64,000 bases of DNA from an uncultured Desulfuromusa sp. (GCF_963675815.1 NZ_OY776574.1:614001-678000), one strand, 5' to 3'. Counted from the first letter of the stretch, positions 26,587 through 35,595 are shown. The notes: a model not told the origin generated them from the letters alone. A program made the numbers and translations.

Positions 26587-27444
26587 TCATGCCTGGCCCT
26601 TAGAATCCGGAAGCAGCGTCCCTGCCAGAGCAACAAGCTTCAGAGCCTGACGATAAACCGGATAATCAACAAACTGTCCTTCGATCTCCAGAGCAGCAAC
26701 TCCCTGCCGTTCCGCATTTTCAAACGCCTTGACCACTTTCTGTGCTTCGGCAATTTTCTGTCGACTCGGCGTAAATGCCGCGTGGATTAATTCCAGCTGT
26801 TTGGGATGGATGGCCAGCTTACCAAACATGCCCAATTGCCTGACTTGATCCAGCTCCGCTGCAAACCCGGAAGCATCAGCCAAATCGGGAAAAACCGTAT
26901 CGACCGGAGGTAATAAGTCGGCGGCTCGTGACACAATAACCAGCTGAGAACGGGCATACAGCAACGAAATGCCGTTTTTCGGATATGCAATTCCAATATC
27001 CGCAGTGAAATCAACAGCACCAAAAGCCAGTCGGGAAATACGCTCATGGCATGCGGCAACAGCGTATGCATTCAACAATCCTCGTGCCGTTTCCACCAGC
27101 GGGATAAAATCACAGTGCTGCGGCAACGAACCGGCAACTTCGGCAACAATCTCAGGGCTTTCCGCTTTCGGCAGGATGATGCCATCAATGCTGCCAGCCA
27201 GAACATTTTCAAGATCGGCTCTGCCCCAAGGGGTATCCCAGCCATTAATACGAACATAGACTCGCTGTGAGCGTTCCGATGAGGCCAATAAATCGACAAC
27301 CTGCTCCCTCGCAGTTTCTTTTTCAGCAATTGAGACAGCGTCCTCAAGATCGAGGATCACAGCATCAGCAGCACTGTTTAAGGCTTTCTGCATGACAGCA
27401 ATATTGCTGCCGGGGGCGAATAGAAAACTGCGAATATAATCCAT
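26587..27444 (-). CDS. CitE-like lyase; candidate citramalyl-CoA (or methylmalyl-CoA) lyase
   Basis: The 285-residue TIM-barrel protein belongs to the HpcH/HpaI-CitE family of acyl-CoA lyases. Visible landmarks are RSFLFAPGS, LDLEDAV, the substrate arginine R65 in VRINGWDTPWG, the magnesium ligands E118 (PLVETARG) and D145 (FGAVDFTAD), and the C-terminal AIHPKQ. No citrate-lyase CitD/CitF is nearby, so it is a stand-alone lyase, as in citramalyl-CoA lyases that give acetyl-CoA and pyruvate. ATG 27444 follows GGGAG; the frame is open upstream but that part overlaps the thioesterase gene. Confidence 0.85.
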   Translation of the reverse strand: MDYIRSFLFAPGSNIAVMQKALNSAADAVILDLEDAVSIAEKETAREQVVDLLASSERSQRVYVRINGWDTPWGRADLENVLAGSIDGIILPKAESPEIVAEVAGSLPQHCDFIPLVETARGLLNAYAVAACHERISRLAFGAVDFTADIGIAYPKNGISLLYARSQLVIVSRAADLLPPVDTVFPDLADASGFAAELDQVRQLGMFGKLAIHPKQLELIHAAFTPSRQKIAEAQKVVKAFENAERQGVAALEIEGQFVDYPVYRQALKLVALAGTLLPDSKGQA

Positions 27445-27532
27445 GTGTTGAATCTCCCAGGAACCCACAAGAAGTAAATTATGACCGGTCGAAGGAGCCG
27501 ACAAAAACCGGGTCAGCGAAACATTAATCGAC

Positions 27533-27979
27533 TCAGCATGAAGTGACCTTCTGCTCACAGCGCCGGATGCTGTAAACGGAACGACCTTCGGCCAGCACAT
27601 TGTCCGGCTCGCCCAACGGATAAATAACCGTGTGAGCATTCCCCACCCGGCGGCCTACATGCCGAATCCGGGCTTCAGCGATCAGATCGCCCCCCGGAAC
27701 AGGACGCAAAAAATCGATCCCCATATCGATGGTCACAATTTTGTCCTCGGGACTGCATGTCGACCAGACGGCAAAGCTGCCGCACGTCGCAACCAACATC
27801 GAAAGGACTCCGCCATGGAATGTCATTTTTTGAGCATCACCAATCAGATCGGGGCTAAAAGGGAGAAGAAGGGCACAGCGTCCGACTTCCAGGTCGTGAA
27901 GCTTCACCCCAACATATTTATTAAATGGAATGGCTTCTTCAATCGTATGTCGAAACATCTCAACGTTTTTAAATGTCAT
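27533..27979 (-). CDS. Hotdog-fold thioesterase (PaaI family)
   Basis: The 148-residue protein is a single hotdog domain with the PaaI-type motif FHGGVLSMLVATCGSFA (about residues 54-70) and TIDMGIDFLRPV further on. These enzymes hydrolyse acyl-CoA thioesters, often to rescue CoA from dead-end products. It lies 33 bases after etfA. In this cluster it may release CoA from stalled C5 acyl-CoA intermediates or provide an alternative end step. The true substrate cannot be read from sequence. Confidence 0.85.
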   Translation of the reverse strand: MTFKNVEMFRHTIEEAIPFNKYVGVKLHDLEVGRCALLLPFSPDLIGDAQKMTFHGGVLSMLVATCGSFAVWSTCSPEDKIVTIDMGIDFLRPVPGGDLIAEARIRHVGRRVGNAHTVIYPLGEPDNVLAEGRSVYSIRRCEQKVTSC

Positions 27980-28012
27980 AACAAAGCCTGTCGATCAACA
28001 TAAGCCGCGAGC

Positions 28013-28927
28013 TCAACTACTCAATTTTTCAGTCAACAATGGGACCAGTTGTTTCAGATCAGCCACAGCCAGCACATCGGCAACATCGCCAATCGGCGCA
28101 TCTCTGTCAGTATTGATGGCGACAATAAATTCCGATTTTTGCATCCCGGCCAGGTGTTGAATTGCCCCGGAAATCCCGCAAGCCACATAAAGCTTTGGGG
28201 TCACGGTCTGTCCCGTCGTTCCGATCTGACGGGTATGGTCGGCCCACTCGGCATCAACAACCGGACGACTGGCACCATACTCGCCGCCAAGAGCCTTGGC
28301 TAATTGAGCAATCATATCCAGACTCTCAGGCTTACCGATGCCACGCCCGGCACTGACAATGATTTCGGCTTTGGACAAATCTACGCCACCGGCTTCTGCT
28401 TCCTCATAACCGCCGAAATTCACTTGTGAAGAAACATCGCTTTTCAGTGCAATGACTGTTGGGACTCCGGAAGACTCCGTATTCGGGGTAAATGCCCCGG
28501 GCTGCAAAGTTAAAACGGTGCGAGTCGTTCCGGGTTTGACCTTGCGACGCAATTTGGCATTGCAAACGGGAGCGACCGGAAGTCCATCATCGATATCGAC
28601 GACTTCGGAAATCTGGGCGGCCCCCAGTGCCAAAGCGATGCGCGGTGCCAGATCCCAGCCATAGGAGGAATGGGAAAACACCACCAAATCAGGTTGTTCT
28701 TGCTCAACAGCATCAAGCAGCAGCTGTTTATGTACCGCTGGATTAAAATCCTGATATGCGTCGCTGTCAGCGAGATAAAGGGTGCCGTCATAGTTCGGCA
28801 AAACGCTTCCGCTACCAACCATAAACATCGCCGAAGCGCAACCCAGTTGCTCGGCAAAAGCGATCAATTCATACGTGGACCCCAATAGTTGTCCAGCTCT
28901 ATATTCAGCAACAAGCAATGCTTTCAT
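28013..28927 (-). CDS. etfA: Electron transfer flavoprotein alpha subunit
   Basis: The 304-residue protein has the EtfA N-terminal domain and the C-terminal FAD-binding domain. The FAD-binding blocks are SAGRGIGKPE (about 205-214), RPVVDAEWADHTRQIGTTGQTV (about 234-255) and YVACGISGAIQHLAGM (about 261-276). ATG 28927 follows AAGGAG; upstream codons in the same frame overlap etfB and are less likely. With EtfB it accepts electrons from acyl-CoA dehydrogenase(s). The neighbouring dehydrogenase gene and the membrane oxidoreductase gene show source and sink. Confidence 0.95.
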   Translation of the reverse strand: MKALLVAEYRAGQLLGSTYELIAFAEQLGCASAMFMVGSGSVLPNYDGTLYLADSDAYQDFNPAVHKQLLLDAVEQEQPDLVVFSHSSYGWDLAPRIALALGAAQISEVVDIDDGLPVAPVCNAKLRRKVKPGTTRTVLTLQPGAFTPNTESSGVPTVIALKSDVSSQVNFGGYEEAEAGGVDLSKAEIIVSAGRGIGKPESLDMIAQLAKALGGEYGASRPVVDAEWADHTRQIGTTGQTVTPKLYVACGISGAIQHLAGMQKSEFIVAINTDRDAPIGDVADVLAVADLKQLVPLLTEKLSS

Positions 28928-28940
28928 AATGGTCTCCTTA

Positions 28941-29714
28941 TCAGGCCAGAACGCTGGTTTTCTCTTTAAGAAGCTCAATCAGTCGATCGGCGAGGTCATC
29001 AACATCCCCTTCAAGAATCAGCCCACCACCCTTTCTTTCAGGAAGGTAGGTGATCAGTGTTTCCTGTCTTGCTTCAACGTTCAGCAATTCAGAGACAACA
29101 ATCGACAGCAACTCCTTCTTTTTCGACTTCATGATATTCGGTAGGGTGGGATAACGCGGTGTATTCAAACCCAGTTGGCAGGTCACCAGAGCCGGAATCG
29201 GGCTTGAAACAAGAGCCTTAATACCACCTTCAAGTTCCCGTTTGGCATTGATTTTCTCCTCCGCATAGGAAAATTCGACGATGGTTGAGATGCTCGGCAA
29301 ACCAAGCATTTCGGCCACCAGCACACCAACCTGAGCACTGCCGCGATCCTGTGATTGCATCCCGGTAAAAATCAGATCAAAGCTCTTATCCTTGGCAAAT
29401 TCAGCAATGATCGCCGCAATTTCAAAAGAATCCTTACTGTGAACCTGTTCATCACTGACATGGATGCCGCGGTCACACCCCATTGCCAAAGCTTTTTTAA
29501 TTGTTTCCTTAACCCGGTCCGGGCCTATGCTCAAGACGCTCAGGTCGGCTTCACCAATCTGCTCTTTGAGTTGCACTGCCTGCTCAACAGCATACTCATC
29601 ATACTCGTTCATCCGCCAAGCAAGATCAGCCGTTGAATACCAAGTGCCATCAGCACTAATTTTAAACTTCGATTCCATATCCGGAACCTGTTTGATACAT
29701 ACAAGAATTTTCAT
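28941..29714 (-). CDS. etfB: Electron transfer flavoprotein beta subunit
   Basis: The 257-residue protein begins KILVCIKQVPD, the standard EtfB start, with NEYDEYAVEQAVQLKE and FTGMQSQDRGSAQVG (nucleotide loop). The start at ATG 29714 follows GGAGG. It is the first gene after a terminator-like hairpin that separates it from the membrane oxidoreductase, and it precedes etfA by 13 bases. The non-bifurcating or bifurcating type cannot be decided safely by eye; the adjacent menaquinone oxidoreductase argues for a simple carrier. Confidence 0.94.
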   Translation of the reverse strand: MKILVCIKQVPDMESKFKISADGTWYSTADLAWRMNEYDEYAVEQAVQLKEQIGEADLSVLSIGPDRVKETIKKALAMGCDRGIHVSDEQVHSKDSFEIAAIIAEFAKDKSFDLIFTGMQSQDRGSAQVGVLVAEMLGLPSISTIVEFSYAEEKINAKRELEGGIKALVSSPIPALVTCQLGLNTPRYPTLPNIMKSKKKELLSIVVSELLNVEARQETLITYLPERKGGGLILEGDVDDLADRLIELLKEKTSVLA

Positions 29715-29747
29715 TACGAACCTCCACATAATCAGGAGTTGAGAGAT

Positions 29748-29824
29748 AAAAAAACCACGGAGAAACGGGGGTTGTTAAGAGTGTTCAACACCCTGTAACA
29801 GGAGGAGGAGAAGTCCCTCCGTGG
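29748..29824 (-). terminator. Terminator-like hairpin between the ETF oxidoreductase and etfB
   Basis: CCACGGAG (29755-29762) pairs with CTCCGTGG (29817-29824). The 54-base loop holds two more hairpins (GTGTT-C-AACAC and CCTGT-AA-CAGG). On the - strand seven T residues follow the outer stem. It could attenuate transcription into etfBA or protect mRNA ends. Confidence 0.6.
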
Positions 29825-29853
29825 CAAAATCATTGCAAAAAACACTGACAGAA

Positions 29854-31833
29854 TTACAATTGTTCAACCAGAACTTCAGCGATATCTTTGGAAATAATCC
29901 GTCCCTCAAGACCGGCGCCTTTGACCCCGTCCTCGAACATGGTCAAACAGAAAGGACAGTTGGAAATCAGCGTATCTGAACCGGATTCAGCAGCCATTTC
30001 GACCCGCCGGTGATTAATGCGGCTACCGAGCTTTTCCTCGGCCAGGATCCTTCCACCACCGGCGCTACAGCAAAAAGCCTCACTTCTGGATTTTTCCATT
30101 TCGAGAATTTGTCCACCCACAGCCTTGATCAAACGGCGCGGCGCATCATAAATCCCATTATGCCGCCCCAGATAACAGGAGTCATGATAAGTACATACGA
30201 GTGCACCGGTTTTAAGTTTGAGTCGCTGACTCTGCAGCAAACGATCAAGGTAAGACGTATAATGCGACACAGGAATATCTAAACCGAGATCACGATAGTC
30301 TTTATTCAGGGTATTGAAACAATGGGGGCAGCTGGTGACAATCTCTGCAACATTGTAGTCCTTAATACGTTCAATGTTTTCCATGGCCAGGGTCTGATAG
30401 AGGTACTCATTGCCCATTTTACGCATCGGCTCCCCGCAACATTTTTCCTCCTTGCCAAGGATTCCAACCCTGACCCCGGCAGCCTGACAGAGCTGCACAA
30501 AAGCTTTGGCAATGTTGATGTTGCGCTTATCGAAAGAAGCATAGCAACCGACAAAGTAGAGGATATCGACTTCTGCATCTTCAGCCAGGGTCTTGATGCC
30601 GAGATCTTCGCTCCAATCACCACGCGCAGCGTAACCCATTCCCAGAGGATTGCCGTTGACTTCGGTCTGCTCCATGGCGGTCATCACCTCTTCGCCGGGG
30701 AATTCCCCTTCCATCAACACCAGGTTACGGCGCATATCGACAATTTTGCTCACATGCTCAACCGCGGCCGGGCAGATCTCCTCGCAGGCCCGGCAGGTTG
30801 TGCAAGACCAGATGGCGTCTTTGTCACAGGCCTCGATCAGACTTATCTCCGGGGTTTTGAAAGCAATCTCTCCGATCCGGTTCACCAGAGTCATCGGCGA
30901 CAACGGTTTATCGGTATTATAAGCCGGACAGCGATCCTGACAACGCTTGCACAGGGTGCAGGCATCGCTATCGAAAAGATCCTTCCAGGTCAAGTCAGCA
31001 ACCTTGTCAGCCCCAAAGCTTTCAACCTCTTCGTTCTCCAAATCAATGGTTGCAAGCTTTCCTGTCGGACCCAGATCGACAAACAGAGCATTGAGGCTGG
31101 TCGTCACCATGTGTCGCAATTTGGTCAACGGTATGGCGACAAGAAAAGCCATGGTCAGTAACAGATGGAACCACCAGATCGTCAGATGCAAAATCCGCAG
31201 TACCGGTTCTCCCAGACCCGAAAAAGCTTTGGCAACCAGCAGCCCGACCGGCGACCATGATGCCAATGGCGTCCCTAGTTCAGTGACGGCCATGCGCGTT
31301 CCTTCAATGATGAAACCACTGATCAGGATCGCAAACAACAAACCGTGCATGATGGCATCGTCGCGACGAATCTCTAACCCCGCGGGACGGACCACATAAC
31401 GCCTGATGAACAAACCGGACAGCATGACGATAGCCGTTAAACCGGCGATATCGAGCACCAGAGAAAAAACCAGATAAAAATTACCGGTCAGAAACCGGAC
31501 ATCAAACAACAAATCGGTAAAGTCGGCCTGAACAACGATCAAACAGGTCCCGAGGAACAACAGACAAAAACTCCAGAAAAACAACCCATGAGCCACACCC
31601 GGACCGCGCACACGCAAGACCCGGCTCTGGAGTACGCCCGACTTGATCATCGCTACAACCCGTCGCGGCAGTTCATTGCTCCGCTCCAGCGATTGTCCCT
31701 GCCGATAGACCTTGATACGCTGCACAGACAGGTAAACAGTCAGCCCAATCGCGGCCAAGGTCAGCAGATACATCGGCAGCAGTGTTGCGACTCCGTGGCC
31801 GACATTCCAGTAAATCTCTCGGGTTAATTCCAT
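29854..31833 (-). CDS. Membrane Fe-S oxidoreductase, probable ETF:menaquinone oxidoreductase
   Basis: The 659-residue protein has an N-terminal membrane part of six or so helices like the NarI gamma subunit (about 1-240). Two 4Fe-4S motifs follow (CTLCKRCQDRC about 289-299, CTTCRACEEIC about 344-354), then two CCG domains of the HdrD/GlpC type (FVGC...KCCGEP...CPHC and HDSC...FCCSAGGG...CPFC). Proteins of this build next to etfBA are known to pass ETF electrons to menaquinone (called EMO in syntrophic fatty-acid oxidisers). ATG 31833 follows AGGGAAG. Here it should link acyl-CoA oxidation to the respiratory chain. Confidence 0.88.
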   Translation of the reverse strand: MELTREIYWNVGHGVATLLPMYLLTLAAIGLTVYLSVQRIKVYRQGQSLERSNELPRRVVAMIKSGVLQSRVLRVRGPGVAHGLFFWSFCLLFLGTCLIVVQADFTDLLFDVRFLTGNFYLVFSLVLDIAGLTAIVMLSGLFIRRYVVRPAGLEIRRDDAIMHGLLFAILISGFIIEGTRMAVTELGTPLASWSPVGLLVAKAFSGLGEPVLRILHLTIWWFHLLLTMAFLVAIPLTKLRHMVTTSLNALFVDLGPTGKLATIDLENEEVESFGADKVADLTWKDLFDSDACTLCKRCQDRCPAYNTDKPLSPMTLVNRIGEIAFKTPEISLIEACDKDAIWSCTTCRACEEICPAAVEHVSKIVDMRRNLVLMEGEFPGEEVMTAMEQTEVNGNPLGMGYAARGDWSEDLGIKTLAEDAEVDILYFVGCYASFDKRNINIAKAFVQLCQAAGVRVGILGKEEKCCGEPMRKMGNEYLYQTLAMENIERIKDYNVAEIVTSCPHCFNTLNKDYRDLGLDIPVSHYTSYLDRLLQSQRLKLKTGALVCTYHDSCYLGRHNGIYDAPRRLIKAVGGQILEMEKSRSEAFCCSAGGGRILAEEKLGSRINHRRVEMAAESGSDTLISNCPFCLTMFEDGVKGAGLEGRIISKDIAEVLVEQL

Positions 31834-31860
31834 GATCTTCCCTTTGACACAAGCTGCCAG

Positions 31861-32502
31861 TTAATAGCCAAGGTTTTCATTAACAAGACAAACGGTGATC
31901 TGCGTGTCCCGCGGCTGTCTTTCGATGATCGTCGTGATCCGGCAAACCCGTTCCGGCGAGTTGCAATCAACACAAAACCCCGTCTTCGTACAGGGGGGAG
32001 CATAGCCCATGCGATGGGCATTCGGCGGGACAACCACCTCCTTGATCCGCCGCAGGGCGCTATCAAGATCGTGCGCAATCTTATTGACCCCGACAATAAG
32101 CACCACCTTTGGCGGGCCAAAAGCCATCGCACCGACCCGGTTCCCCGTACCATCGATATTGACAAGCTGCCCCTTAATCGTCAGGGCGTTGGTACTACTG
32201 AAAAAAACATCACAGCTCAACTGGCGGCGCATCAAGGCAAAACGCTCTGCCGGGTCCAGACCGGAACGACCATGAATAAGCAGGGTTTTCCCGGCCCGCT
32301 TCAGTTCTCCGGCAATACCCATCTGTGCAAGTGTCATCGAACCACCGAAACCCACAACTGAAGCGTCTTTGGCCGCCTCAATTAAAAATGGACGAACCTC
32401 CTGTCGATTAGCGAACAGAGCGGCACTGAAACCATTATCATGCAAAGCAGCTGCGGTTTTTTCTAATAGCAGCTGGCGATGCCAACGTAAACTCTCGTCC
32501 AT
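31861..32502 (-). CDS. LUD-domain protein (LutC/DUF162-like)
   Basis: The 213-residue cytoplasmic protein resembles the LUD domain of lactate-utilisation proteins and related stand-alone proteins. Visible blocks are VVGFGGSMTLAQMGI, DVFFSSTNALTIKGQLVNIDGTGNRVGAMAFGPPKVVLIVG, and a C-terminal cysteine group (C-TKTGFCVDCNSPERVC) that could bind a metal or cluster. LutA and LutB partners are missing, so a role in lactate oxidation is unlikely. ATG 32502 is preferred over a TTG at 32520. It sits between the MmgE/PrpD gene and the ETF oxidoreductase gene. The function is unknown. Confidence 0.7.
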   Translation of the reverse strand: MDESLRWHRQLLLEKTAAALHDNGFSAALFANRQEVRPFLIEAAKDASVVGFGGSMTLAQMGIAGELKRAGKTLLIHGRSGLDPAERFALMRRQLSCDVFFSSTNALTIKGQLVNIDGTGNRVGAMAFGPPKVVLIVGVNKIAHDLDSALRRIKEVVVPPNAHRMGYAPPCTKTGFCVDCNSPERVCRITTIIERQPRDTQITVCLVNENLGY

Positions 32503-32516
32503 AATGAGGCCTTTTC

Positions 32517-33887
32517 TCAAACGTTGAAAAAAATCTTCGTGTCAACCATGTCTCTCAACTTCCAGATCCCGGCAATAATCCCTTGCATCTCTTCCACCGT
32601 CGCCCCCCCCTGGCTGACTGCCAGGCGCATCGCTTTTTCTTCCAACTCCGCACGGGACAGGCTGTTTTCAGGATCGCCTTTGGGAGTATCAACCTGCATT
32701 TCCAGCCGCTGTCCATCACGCGTAACAGCTTCAACATGACCCAACCAGCGTTTCGGGTAAGCCTGGTCGACCCTGGTGTCCAAGACCATTTTCACTTTAG
32801 CGGAAAAGTCCCTGACCGCCGGATCGTTGAGGGCTGTATCCGTAAATTCCGAAACCCCAGCACGACCATTGAGGGCGATCATTGCCAGAACAAAACCCAT
32901 AGAAAATTTAGACTGATGAACCGACTGTGGGTTCGTCACCGGACCGAGGACATCGATTGCCCCTTGATGAACGTGGGCAATAACTTCGACGATATCCTGT
33001 GCCGTCAACTGGAATTTGGTCATCAACGCCAACAAAGCATCGGCAGCCGGATGAGTATGACGACAGCTGGCATGGAACTTAAAGGAAGTTTCTCCAATCG
33101 CCCACCGGCTTCCCAAACCATCGACAAGCAAAGTCGGGTCGGCATCCTGTGACATGCCGGCGGTCATCCCCTGTTCGCCCTCGATAATTTTTCGGGCACC
33201 GGTAAAACCGTCAAGAGCAATATAAGCAGCCAACAAACCATCAGCAGCGGCTTTGCCTGTATGCAATTGCTTTGAATCGGCACCATCACGCAGAAATTCC
33301 CAAAGTCCGGCAGCCATGGTTCCCGAGGAGCCCAAAGCATTCAACATCTGACCGGCGTCAGCTCCCAGAATCCTGGCAACACCGACAGCTGCGGCCAGAG
33401 TTCCGGCGGTTCCGGTGGTATGAAAGATTTTATAGTGAGATCGCCCCAGAGCCTCGCCGATCCGAATCCCGGCTTCATATCCGGCAACGGCCGCCACAAT
33501 CAGATCACGCCCGGAACTTCCACGCTCTTGCGCCGCAGCAACGACAGCAGGAAAGACCACTGTTCCGGGGTGAAAAACAGAACCGTTATGCACATCATCT
33601 TGTTCTGCATAATGTGAAGATGCCGCGTTGATAAGAGCGGCAAAAAACGGCGAAGTTCGCTTGCGGGATACGAAAATGTCGCTACTTCCGCCCTTTGGTC
33701 CCATTGCCGCAGCAAAACCTTCAAGAATCTGTATCTGGCGAGCATTGCGACCAGCAAGTACGGAACCGAACCAGTCCAGCAACAGATCCTCGGTGCGGGC
33801 AACAATATGATCGGGGAGATCTTCATAACGAAAATCAACCAGGAATTCCGCCAGCTCTTGAGTTGGATTTGCCACAATTTTGTTCAT
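32517..33887 (-). CDS. MmgE/PrpD family protein
   Basis: The 456-residue protein belongs to the family that includes 2-methylcitrate dehydratase PrpD, cis-aconitate decarboxylase and iminodisuccinate epimerase. The active-site blocks are present: HYAEQDDVHNGSVFHPG (D97, D98, H100, H106), FHTTGTAGT (about 155-163), and KFHASCRHTHPAAD (about 270-283). Family membership does not fix the reaction. Here it overlaps the MaoC gene by four bases, and its place beside CoA-transferase and CitE-like genes suggests isomerisation, hydration or decarboxylation of a C5/C6 di- or tricarboxylate. No prpB or prpC lies near it, so a methylcitrate cycle is not supported. Confidence 0.85.
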   Translation of the reverse strand: MNKIVANPTQELAEFLVDFRYEDLPDHIVARTEDLLLDWFGSVLAGRNARQIQILEGFAAAMGPKGGSSDIFVSRKRTSPFFAALINAASSHYAEQDDVHNGSVFHPGTVVFPAVVAAAQERGSSGRDLIVAAVAGYEAGIRIGEALGRSHYKIFHTTGTAGTLAAAVGVARILGADAGQMLNALGSSGTMAAGLWEFLRDGADSKQLHTGKAAADGLLAAYIALDGFTGARKIIEGEQGMTAGMSQDADPTLLVDGLGSRWAIGETSFKFHASCRHTHPAADALLALMTKFQLTAQDIVEVIAHVHQGAIDVLGPVTNPQSVHQSKFSMGFVLAMIALNGRAGVSEFTDTALNDPAVRDFSAKVKMVLDTRVDQAYPKRWLGHVEAVTRDGQRLEMQVDTPKGDPENSLSRAELEEKAMRLAVSQGGATVEEMQGIIAGIWKLRDMVDTKIFFNV

Positions 33888-34390
33888 GGTGTTTTATCCA
33901 AAACGATTCGAGCAATCGCAGGAGCACACCCGCGGCGATAAACCATCAACACACGCTCAAAAGTGATCACAACAACACCATCCTGATTGAAACCTGTGGT
34001 TTTCACGGTGACGATCCCGACGTTGTCCCGCGACCTGGATTCCCTTTTATCCAAAACTTCAGACTGGGAATATATCGTATCCCCTTCAAACACGGGATTC
34101 GGTAATTTGACCTTATCCCAACCGAGGTTTGCCATGACATTTTGCGAGATATCTGTAACGCTCTGTCCGGTGACCAGCGCCAGAGTAAAGGTCGAATCCA
34201 CCAATGGCTTACCGAATTCCGTCTGTGCTGAATAATGATGGTCGAAATGAATTGGAGCGGTGTTTTGCGTCAGCAGGGTAAACCAGCTGTTATCCACCGT
34301 CAGGACCGTACGTCCCAGGGGATGAGGATAGATATCACCAAGTTCAAAATCTTCAAAAAATCGACCCTTCCAACCTTCTTTCACACTCAT
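33884..34390 (-). CDS. MaoC-family enoyl-CoA hydratase; candidate itaconyl-CoA hydratase
   Basis: The 168-residue single hotdog domain has the hydratase-2 signature region QNTAPIHFDHHYSAQTEFGKPLV (about 42-64). The catalytic histidine is H48, while the usual aspartate (D31 of PhaJ) is asparagine, N43, as in several MaoC relatives acting on branched dicarboxyl-CoA esters. In the proposed pathway it would hydrate itaconyl-CoA to citramalyl-CoA, or mesaconyl-CoA to methylmalyl-CoA. It overlaps the MmgE/PrpD gene (ATGA) and lies 22 bases after the CoA-transferase gene. Confidence 0.85.
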   Translation of the reverse strand: MSVKEGWKGRFFEDFELGDIYPHPLGRTVLTVDNSWFTLLTQNTAPIHFDHHYSAQTEFGKPLVDSTFTLALVTGQSVTDISQNVMANLGWDKVKLPNPVFEGDTIYSQSEVLDKRESRSRDNVGIVTVKTTGFNQDGVVVITFERVLMVYRRGCAPAIARIVLDKTP

Positions 34391-34412
34391 ATCGAACTCC
34401 TTTTAAACATGG

Positions 34413-35591
34413 TTAAATTGCGTTATCGGCTTGCAAACTGGCAATATCTTTTGCGCTGTAGCCTATCTCGGACAGAATCGAGGCCGATTGTTCACCAAGT
34501 CCGGGAACAGCATCCATACGCATCTCAAAAGCAGAAAATGTTGCTGGCGGCAATAGAGCTTGAATCAGTCCTGCGGGAGTAGGAACATCCCTCCAGCGTT
34601 GACGCGCAGCGAACTGAGGATGATTCCAGACCTCTTCCATATCATTGATCCTGGCATTGGCAATACCTGCGTTTTCAAGTCGCTCCACGACCTGACCGGA
34701 ATCAAGATCTTCGAAAGCAGCATGGATAATCGCTGTCAATTTCTCCATGTTGGCAACCCGCCTAGAGTTGGAATCAAAACGCGGATCATCTTTCAGCCTG
34801 GGGGACAACAGAACCTGGTTACAGAATTTTTCCCATTCCCGCTCGTTTTGCAGCCCGAGCATGACATCTTTGCCGTCGCCGGTTCGAAAGGATCCATAGG
34901 GAAAAATCGCCGCATGCATGGCTCCGTTTCGCTTGGGTGAACTGCCACCATAATGGCTGTAATACAATGGGTACCCCATCCATTCACCAAGGGACTCCAA
35001 CAACGACACTTCAACGCTGCCACCCACCCCTGTTTTTTCCCGCAGGTAAAGAGCACTCAGAATGCCACTGAAAGCGTTCATCCCGGCAGCAATATCGGCA
35101 ATTGAAATCCCAGCCTTGGATGGTGTGGCAGGCGTTCCAGTCACGGATACCAGGCCGGCTTCACTTTGAATCAGCAAATCATAGGCCTTTTTGTCCCGAT
35201 AGGGGCCGCTGTTACCGTAACCAGAGATATTGCAGATCACCAAACGAGGGTAACGTTCGGTCAGATCTTTTTCCCCCAACCCCAGTCTCTCTACGGCTCC
35301 AGGAGCCAGATTTTGCACAAAGACGTCAGCTGTCTCGAGCAGCTTGGCCATAATATGCTGAACCTCCGGGTGTTTCAGATCAAGGGTCAGGCTTTCTTTT
35401 GATCGGTTAGTCCAGACAAAATGTGAGGCCTGACCATATACTGTCTCATCGTACCCCCGAGCAAAGTCCCCAACACCCGGACGCTCGATTTTAATCACCC
35501 GAGCTCCCAGATCAGCCAGCTGTCGCGTTGCAAATGGTGCAGCAATGGCATGTTCCAGAGAAACAACGGTTATTCCATCCAGCGGGCGCAT
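34413..35591 (-). CDS. Family III CoA-transferase; candidate itaconate (C5 dicarboxylate) CoA-transferase
   Basis: The 392-residue protein is a CaiB/formyl-CoA transferase-type enzyme. The N-terminal PLDGITVVSLEHAIAAPFATRQLADLGARVIKIE block, the catalytic aspartate D138 (KAYDLLIQSEAG) and GGSVEVSLLESL are present. It should move CoA from a donor such as succinyl-CoA or acetyl-CoA to the free acid, the entry step of the pathway. The first residue is taken as ATG 35591, four bases after the acyl-CoA dehydrogenase stop; longer readings run into that gene. Members of this family with the same neighbours activate itaconate in Pseudomonas and Yersinia. Confidence 0.87.
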   Translation of the reverse strand: MRPLDGITVVSLEHAIAAPFATRQLADLGARVIKIERPGVGDFARGYDETVYGQASHFVWTNRSKESLTLDLKHPEVQHIMAKLLETADVFVQNLAPGAVERLGLGEKDLTERYPRLVICNISGYGNSGPYRDKKAYDLLIQSEAGLVSVTGTPATPSKAGISIADIAAGMNAFSGILSALYLREKTGVGGSVEVSLLESLGEWMGYPLYYSHYGGSSPKRNGAMHAAIFPYGSFRTGDGKDVMLGLQNEREWEKFCNQVLLSPRLKDDPRFDSNSRRVANMEKLTAIIHAAFEDLDSGQVVERLENAGIANARINDMEEVWNHPQFAARQRWRDVPTPAGLIQALLPPATFSAFEMRMDAVPGLGEQSASILSEIGYSAKDIASLQADNAI

Positions 35592-35595
35592 AGAA

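Noticed and set aside
26587..27444. Citrate lyase beta subunit
   Set aside because: CitD, CitF and the prosthetic-group genes are absent, so a stand-alone CoA-ester lyase is more likely.
32517..33887. Methylcitrate cycle assignment (prpD) from the MmgE/PrpD gene and PrpR-type regulator
   Set aside because: There is no methylcitrate synthase or methylisocitrate lyase gene; the partners fit CoA-ester chemistry of a C5 acid better.
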